A stretch of 64,000 bases of DNA, from positions 124,001 to 188,000 of the forward strand of contig NZ_FOSB01000003.1 in assembly GCF_900114165.1 (NCBI RefSeq). Direction: 5' to 3'. Of the stretch, positions 59,856-64,000 are shown one piece after another. The notes under the pieces are model-generated. The model had not been told where the DNA came from, did not search any database, and saw only the letters and a list, made by a program, of their open reading frames with translations. How positions within the stretch are numbered: the stretch's first letter is position 1; each line of letters opens with the position of its first letter. The position numbers and the translations under genes are program-made. This stretch comes from Halobacillus dabanensis. Lineage in GTDB: Bacteria; Bacillota; Bacilli; Bacillales; Halobacillaceae.

Positions 59856-60800
59856 GTGAAAATACAGACAATCATGATCCTCTCACTCATTGTTTTTCTT
59901 GTAGGTTGCGATGGGCTTCCAGGATATGAAGAAGATATAAAAGTCGGGATGTTAGTGGAAACCACCATTCACGACCAGGCTTGGGGACAACAAGGATATA
60001 AAGGATTGCAAGCCATCCAGGAGGAGTATGGGGTAGATATTTACTTTAAAGAAGGAGTTCGAACCTATAACCAAACGGCTCAAGCGGTAGATGATCTGGC
60101 GAATAAAGGGGTCGATGTTATTTTCGGTCACAGCAGCCTCTACGGAAATCACTTTCGTGAGTTGCATCAAGTCTATGGTGAAATGGACTTTATCTACTTT
60201 AATGGGCAGTTTTCCGCTGAAAATGTAACAAGTCTTAATTTTGAAGCAAGGGCGATGGGCTTTTTCGCTGGAATGGTAGCAGGGGAAATGACAGAGACCG
60301 ATCAAATAGGACTAATTGGTGCTTTTGAATGGCAACCAGAGGTCGAAGGTTTTTATGAAGGGGTCATTCATCAAAACCCTCAAGCTAACGTAGACATGGC
60401 ACTAACGAACAGCTGGGAAAATACAGAGTTGGCTTTGATGTATTATGAGAATATGAGTAATAGTGGGGCAGATGTTTTTTATCCAGCTGGAGACATGTTC
60501 AACATACCGGTAATTGAAGAGGCTCAAAAAGATGGAAACTATGCGATTGGATATGTAGAGGATCAGTCAAATATTGCTGAAAATACGGTGTTGACAAGTA
60601 CCGTTCAAAAAGTGGATGAAGTTTATAAATTGGCTATGGAACATTATATGAAAGATGATTACACCGGAACGTCACTCTCCTTTGACTTTCAGGAAGGTGC
60701 GATTCAGATGGGTGAATACAGTCCAGCTGTCCCTGAAGAGGTTCAGGAAGAAGTACAATCCTCTGTGGAAGATTATATGGAAACAGATGAATTGCCATAA
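59856..60800 (+). CDS. med: BMP-family lipoprotein Med
   Basis: This protein of about 314 residues has a lipoprotein signal (LIVFLVGCDG) and a Bmp/PnrA-type substrate-binding fold (VGMLVETTIHDQAWGQQGYK, VIFGHSSLYGNHFRELH, IGLIGAFEWQPEVEGFYEGV, SGADVFYPAGDMFN). In B. subtilis Med is a positive regulator of comK expression, and comK is also in this window. GTG at 59856 is preferred (AGGAG nine bases upstream); TTG at 59850 is possible. comZ, which follows med in B. subtilis, is absent here. Confidence 0.85.
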   Translation: MKIQTIMILSLIVFLVGCDGLPGYEEDIKVGMLVETTIHDQAWGQQGYKGLQAIQEEYGVDIYFKEGVRTYNQTAQAVDDLANKGVDVIFGHSSLYGNHFRELHQVYGEMDFIYFNGQFSAENVTSLNFEARAMGFFAGMVAGEMTETDQIGLIGAFEWQPEVEGFYEGVIHQNPQANVDMALTNSWENTELALMYYENMSNSGADVFYPAGDMFNIPVIEEAQKDGNYAIGYVEDQSNIAENTVLTSTVQKVDEVYKLAMEHYMKDDYTGTSLSFDFQEGAIQMGEYSPAVPEEVQEEVQSSVEDYMETDELP

Positions 60801-60842
60801 TAAAGAACTCTGGAGCTTTTTAGTGCTCCAGAGTTCTTTATT
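60799..60842. terminator. Terminator of med, probably bidirectional
   Basis: An 18-bp perfect stem (AATAAAGAACTCTGGAGC with its complement), 8-base loop, beginning at the med stop codon. Confidence 0.92.
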
Positions 60843-60912
60843 ATTTGGTAGTAAAAAAGTATCCGTTTTGTTTTGCGGATTAATCTATTTGCCACCACCT
60901 TCCACTACTGTC

Positions 60913-61098
60913 CTATTTTTTGAAGCGGTCAATCATTGGTTTGATCAATGGTGACACAGACTTCCACGTTTTTGAGGCTTCTTCAAACAGTTCTGGGAAT
61001 TTTGGTTGTGATGATTTCTCTCTTTTATCATCCTCCTGTTCTTTATTTTGGTTGAAGCCCCAGAACTCATCGAAAGGGGACGTTTTTCTTTTTGCCAT
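60913..61098 (-). CDS. Small hydrophilic protein (yjzB position)
   Basis: A 61-residue Lys/Glu-rich protein: MAKRKTSPFDEFWGFNQNKE, then QEDDKREKSSQPKFPELFEE and SVSPLIKPMIDRFKK. AGGAGG lies upstream of the ATG. It is divergent from fabH, as yjzB is in B. subtilis, but sequence similarity to YjzB could not be verified. No known motif. Confidence 0.62.
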   Translation of the reverse strand: MAKRKTSPFDEFWGFNQNKEQEDDKREKSSQPKFPELFEEASKTWKSVSPLIKPMIDRFKK

Positions 61099-61119
61099 CC
61101 ATTCACACCTCCTCTTCTA

Positions 61120-61358
61120 AATTTTATGAAAGGATGGATCGTCCTTTGTGGGCTGGGATAAGGTGGAAGACACAAAGCATCATAAAGTATAAAAAATGTA
61201 AAGGTAATGCAGATTATCTATATCGCTAGGTGGATATGATCGGTCCTATATTCAAGAGTAGCTCTCTTTGTGGTCCTAGGTTATAAAGCAACGGTTTATT
61301 AGAAGCGTGTCATAGGCGAAAGATACAGGGGAATCGGTATTAGTTCGAGGGGGAGAAC
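61120..61358. other. Intergenic region upstream of the fabH promoter
   Basis: About 240 bases between the divergent small gene and the fabH promoter. No open frame with a ribosome site, no repeat and no hairpin of note. Confidence 0.4.
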
Positions 61359-61387
61359 TTGCACTACGGATGCAGATGAATTAAAAT
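61359..61387 (+). promoter_or_regulatory. SigA promoter of fabHF
   Basis: TTGCAC, exactly 17 bases, TAAAAT; about 55 bases before the fabH start and overlapped at its 3' end by the FapR-like box. Confidence 0.8.
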
Positions 61388-61403
61388 TAGTACCAAGTCA
61401 TAA
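61387..61403. promoter_or_regulatory. FapR-type operator
   Basis: TTAGTACCAAGTCATAA has one perfect half-site (TTAGTACC) of the FapR box TTAGTACCTGnTACTAA and a partly conserved second half. FapR is a malonyl-CoA-responsive repressor of membrane-lipid genes. The box abuts the -10, where binding would block transcription of fabHF. Confidence 0.72.
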
Positions 61404-61441
61404 GAATTGATATTAGAGATTACCTTTAAGGGGATGAATAT

Positions 61442-62380
61442 ATGAAAGCAGGATTCTTAGGCGTAGGGCACTATGCGCCGGAAAAAGTTCTGACCAATAA
61501 GGATTTAGAAAAAATGGTAGATACAAGTGATGAGTGGATTCGAACTCGTACAGGAATTGAAGAGCGTAGAATTGCAGCAGATGATATGGATACATCTGAT
61601 TTAGCTTTCCGGGCAGCTCAAGAAGCATTGAAAGATGCAGATTTAGAAGCGGAAGACTTAGATATGATCCTAGTTGCTACAGTGACACCGGATACACCAT
61701 TCCCGTCTGTCTCGGCAATGCTGCAACACCGACTTGGTGCAAACAAAGTAGCTGCAATGGATTTAAGTGCTGCTTGTGCAGGGTTTATGTATGGAGTGAT
61801 TACAGCTAAACAGTTCATCGAAACAAACGCATACAAGAATGTTCTTGTGGTCGGTGTCGAAAAGCTTTCGAAGATTACCGATTGGTCTGATCGAAACACA
61901 TGTGTCTTGTTCGGTGATGGAGCAGGCGCAGCGGTAATAGGCCCCGTAAGCGAAGATAAGGGGATCCTTTCGTTTGAATTAGGTTCAGATGGAACGGGTG
62001 GACCGCACCTTTACCAAACACGGGAAGATCTGTTATTCATGAATGGTCGTGAAGTTTTTAAATTCGCTGTCAGACAAATGCCGGAATCTTCGGTCAATGT
62101 CGTTAAAAAAATCGGTTTAAGCGAACAGGATGTTGACTATTTAGTGCCACACCAGGCGAATATAAGAATAATGGAAGCGGCCCGTGAACGATTAGGTATA
62201 CCTGAAGAGAAAATGTCTACACAAATCAAACGTTATGGAAACACATCTTCCGCTTCTATTCCGATTGCTTTGTCAGAAGATGTGAAGGCAGGTAAAATTA
62301 AAGATAATGATCTCGTCGTACTTGTCGGATTCGGTGGCGGGCTCACCTGGGGAGCCGTTGCCCTTCGATGGGGTAAGTAA
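61442..62380 (+). CDS. fabH: Beta-ketoacyl-ACP synthase III FabH
   Basis: This 312-residue enzyme condenses acyl-CoA starter units with malonyl-ACP to begin fatty-acid synthesis. The catalytic triad is complete: Cys112 ([11 protein letters not shown]), His237 (VPHQANIRI) and Asn267 (YGNTSSAS). [17 protein letters not shown] is the family signature. It corresponds to FabHA of B. subtilis by position. RBS AAGGGG; the gap to fabF is 15 bases. Confidence 0.95.
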   Translation: MKAGFLGVGHYAPEKVLTNKDLEKMVDTSDEWIRTRTGIEERRIAADDMDTSDLAFRAAQEALKDADLEAEDLDMILVATVTPDTPFPSVSAMLQHRLGANKVAAMDLSAACAGFMYGVITAKQFIETNAYKNVLVVGVEKLSKITDWSDRNTCVLFGDGAGAAVIGPVSEDKGILSFELGSDGTGGPHLYQTREDLLFMNGREVFKFAVRQMPESSVNVVKKIGLSEQDVDYLVPHQANIRIMEAARERLGIPEEKMSTQIKRYGNTSSASIPIALSEDVKAGKIKDNDLVVLVGFGGGLTWGAVALRWGK

Positions 62381-62395
62381 TCAAGGAGGAATGGA

Positions 62396-63640
62396 ATGAT
62401 GGATAAACATCGTGTTGTTATTACTGGTTTGGGAGCGGTGACTCCTGTCGGTAATTCTGTAGAAGAAATGTGGAAAAATATTAAAAACGGCGTTTCTGGC
62501 GTCGGTGAAATTACAAAAGTGAATAAAGAGGACTACCCTGTTTCCGTGGCAGCAGAGTTGAAGGATTTCGATCCGTCTGATTATGTGGACCGTAAAGATG
62601 CACGTCGAATGGATCCGTTTGTACAATATGCGATGGTTGCTGCCCATATGGCGGTAGAAGATGCCAATCTTGACATCACGGATGATGTAGCCCATCGCAC
62701 TGGCGTATGGATCGGCTCAGGAATCGGTGGTATGGGAACGTATGAATCCCAATTTGAAACGTTCCAGAAAAAAGGTTACCGTCGTGTCAGTCCATTTTTC
62801 ATCCCGATGATGATTCCGGATATGGCTGCAGGTCAAGTTTCGATAGCGCTTGGGGCGAAAGGGATTAATTCTTGTACAGTAACTGCTTGTTCTTCGGGCG
62901 CAAACTCCATCGGGGATGCCTTTAAAGTGATCCAACGTGGGGATGCTGATATTATGATAGCTGGCGGTACAGAAGCCCCGATGAATAAAATGTCCTTTGC
63001 CGGCTTCGCCTCAGCTCGTGCGTTATCCCTGAATGAAGATCCACAAACTGCAAGTCGTCCGTTTGATAAGAACCGTGATGGTTTTGTAATGGGAGAAGGG
63101 GCTGGAATCCTGATTATGGAGACGCTCGAGTCTGCCAAAAAACGGGGAGCGAAAATTTATGGTGAATTGAAAGGGTACGGCTCTACGGGAGATGCCTATC
63201 ATATCACTTCTCCTGCACCAGAAGGAGATGGGGCAGCACGTGCCATGAGACAAGCCATTGATGATGCTGGAATAAATCCTGAGGATATCGATTATTTAAA
63301 TGCTCACGGTACTTCCACAGAGCTGAATGATAAGTTTGAAACACATGCAGCGAAAACAGTATTCCAAGATCATGCTAATAAGCTTGCGATCTCTTCTACG
63401 AAATCTATGACAGGTCACTTGCTGGGAGCGGCTGGTGCTGTAGAAGCAGTCATCTCACTAAAAGCAATCAATGATGGAATATTGCCTCCTACCATTAATT
63501 ATGAAACGCCGGATCCAGAATGTGACTTGGATTACGTTCCTAATGAAGCTAGAAAACAAGATGTCAACTTCGTTATGAGTAATTCACTCGGCTTTGGCGG
63601 CCATAATGCCAGCTTAATTTTCCAAAAATATGATGGATAA
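62396..63640 (+). CDS. fabF: Beta-ketoacyl-ACP synthase II FabF
   Basis: This 414-residue elongating condensing enzyme. Catalytic Cys165 lies in [12 protein letters not shown]; the two His residues are in [11 protein letters not shown] and [16 protein letters not shown]; the C-terminal [11 protein letters not shown] closes the fold. AGGAGG is six bases before the ATG at 62396. It is in one operon with fabH under the FapR-type operator, and ends in a terminator. Confidence 0.96.
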   Translation: MMDKHRVVITGLGAVTPVGNSVEEMWKNIKNGVSGVGEITKVNKEDYPVSVAAELKDFDPSDYVDRKDARRMDPFVQYAMVAAHMAVEDANLDITDDVAHRTGVWIGSGIGGMGTYESQFETFQKKGYRRVSPFFIPMMIPDMAAGQVSIALGAKGINSCTVTACSSGANSIGDAFKVIQRGDADIMIAGGTEAPMNKMSFAGFASARALSLNEDPQTASRPFDKNRDGFVMGEGAGILIMETLESAKKRGAKIYGELKGYGSTGDAYHITSPAPEGDGAARAMRQAIDDAGINPEDIDYLNAHGTSTELNDKFETHAAKTVFQDHANKLAISSTKSMTGHLLGAAGAVEAVISLKAINDGILPPTINYETPDPECDLDYVPNEARKQDVNFVMSNSLGFGGHNASLIFQKYDG

Positions 63641-63648
63641 ACAGAAGG

Positions 63649-63684
63649 AACCCCGATATCTCACTATAGATATCGGGGTTTTAT
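63649..63684. terminator. Terminator of fabHF
   Basis: AACCCCGATATC/GATATCGGGGTT perfect 12-bp stem with an 8-base loop and TTATTT after. Confidence 0.92.
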
Positions 63685-63687
63685 TTA

Positions 63688-64000
63688 TTATTCTAGTCCG
63701 AAGAATTGATGTAGTGTTTTTTTGGTTTCCTCTTCATCATGATTGAGCACAAGACCGACAGGATATGCTTTTCTTTCGTCCCAGACATTGTCTGTCGTAG
63801 GTACACTCATCATATCCACGTTTTCTACGGGGTTTAATAACAAATCTTTTCCGAGTTGGAGTACTTTACCTCCCTCTATGTTCGTATCAACATATGGTTG
63901 CAGGTTCCCGATCAGACGAGGGGCCTTCAAAACTCCCTGGAAGGAAAGGAGCTCGTCTTTTAACAGATCAATGACTTTCTGTTGCCGCTCCACTCTGGCA
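63688..64000 (-). CDS. LytR-CpsA-Psr family protein, C-terminal part
   Basis: The minus-strand frame is open to the right edge, so only about 104 C-terminal residues are present. The visible ARVERQQKVIDLLKDELLSF segment with the RQQ motif, followed by APRLIGNLQPYVDTNI, is typical of the end of LCP ligases. These proteins attach teichoic acids or other glycopolymers to peptidoglycan. The rest, including the catalytic pocket and membrane anchor, lies outside the window. Confidence 0.75.
   Translation of the reverse strand, partial: ARVERQQKVIDLLKDELLSFQGVLKAPRLIGNLQPYVDTNIEGGKVLQLGKDLLLNPVENVDMMSVPTTDNVWDERKAYPVGLVLNHDEEETKKTLHQFFGLE

Noticed and set aside
1-64000. CRISPR arrays, prophage genes, complete insertion sequences, rRNA or tRNA genes
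   Set aside because: No regularly spaced direct repeats, no transposase, integrase or phage structural gene and no tRNA-like cloverleaf was recognised on either strand by eye.

Overview
The window is a 64 kb stretch of low-GC Gram-positive chromosome. It almost certainly comes from a spore-forming, moderately halophilic Bacillaceae (Halobacillus/Pontibacillus-like). The evidence is a complete gerP spore-coat operon, comK, ecsABC, liaFSR, addAB, FapR/FadR-type operators, AGGAGG ribosome sites, and a glycine-betaine binding protein (OpuAC-type) at the left edge. Gene order is a compacted version of the Bacillus subtilis trpP-hit-ecs / hem / yhf / comK-yhj / addAB-gerP / yis / yit / med-fabHA-fabF region. 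The species itself is an inference.

Layout. 1-7.2 kb: end of opuAC, yhaH-like, trpP with a TRAP-type leader, hit, ecsABC, an M20 amidohydrolase and a ferritin-like protein. 7.4-11.6 kb: the liaFSR envelope-stress system, a DsbB-type/thioredoxin pair, hmoB. 11.7-17.3 kb: pbpF and hemE-hemH-hemY. 17.4-25.5 kb: a frameshifted nucleoside hydrolase facing a LacI-type regulator, then yhfH, yhfI, lplJ, lcfB and an SDR, with about 700 bp of degenerate, hairpin-rich DNA between lcfB and the SDR. 25.9-36.0 kb: comK, yhjD, yhjE, signal peptidase I, addB, addA and a small HNH protein. 36.3-38.2 kb: gerPABCDEF on the minus strand. 38.3-45.3 kb: three membrane-protein genes, rocD, yisL, a Fur-box-controlled C-rich small RNA candidate, asnO. 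45.3-51.5 kb: interspersed repeats, a membrane-anchored GH13 protein lacking catalytic residues, a DUF4349 lipoprotein, degV, yitT, a BsuPI/Gmad2 lipoprotein. 51.6-57.7 kb: an Nfu-N domain protein, DUF2785, a repeat protein, small genes, yitU, yitV, yitW, mobB. 57.7-64 kb: uppP, a DUF2929 protein, a short NAD-binding-like protein, med, fabH, fabF and the C-terminal end of a LytR-CpsA-Psr protein.

Most genes are housekeeping: haem synthesis by the coproporphyrin route, fatty-acid initiation and elongation, lipoate salvage, double-strand-break repair, and cell-wall synthesis and surveillance. Regulation is unusually readable. There is a TRAP site on trpP, a FadR-like box on lcfB, a FapR-like box on fabH, a cre/LacI-like operator before the LacI gene, and two Fur boxes.

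The most interesting element is at about 42.93-43.08 kb on the minus strand. A TTGACA-17-TATCAT promoter is overlapped by two Fur boxes and followed by a roughly 118-nt transcript candidate. That transcript has a CCCCC-loop hairpin, an eight-C run and an intrinsic terminator shared with yisL. This is the architecture of an iron-sparing sRNA such as FsrA, in a place where no protein gene explains the Fur boxes.
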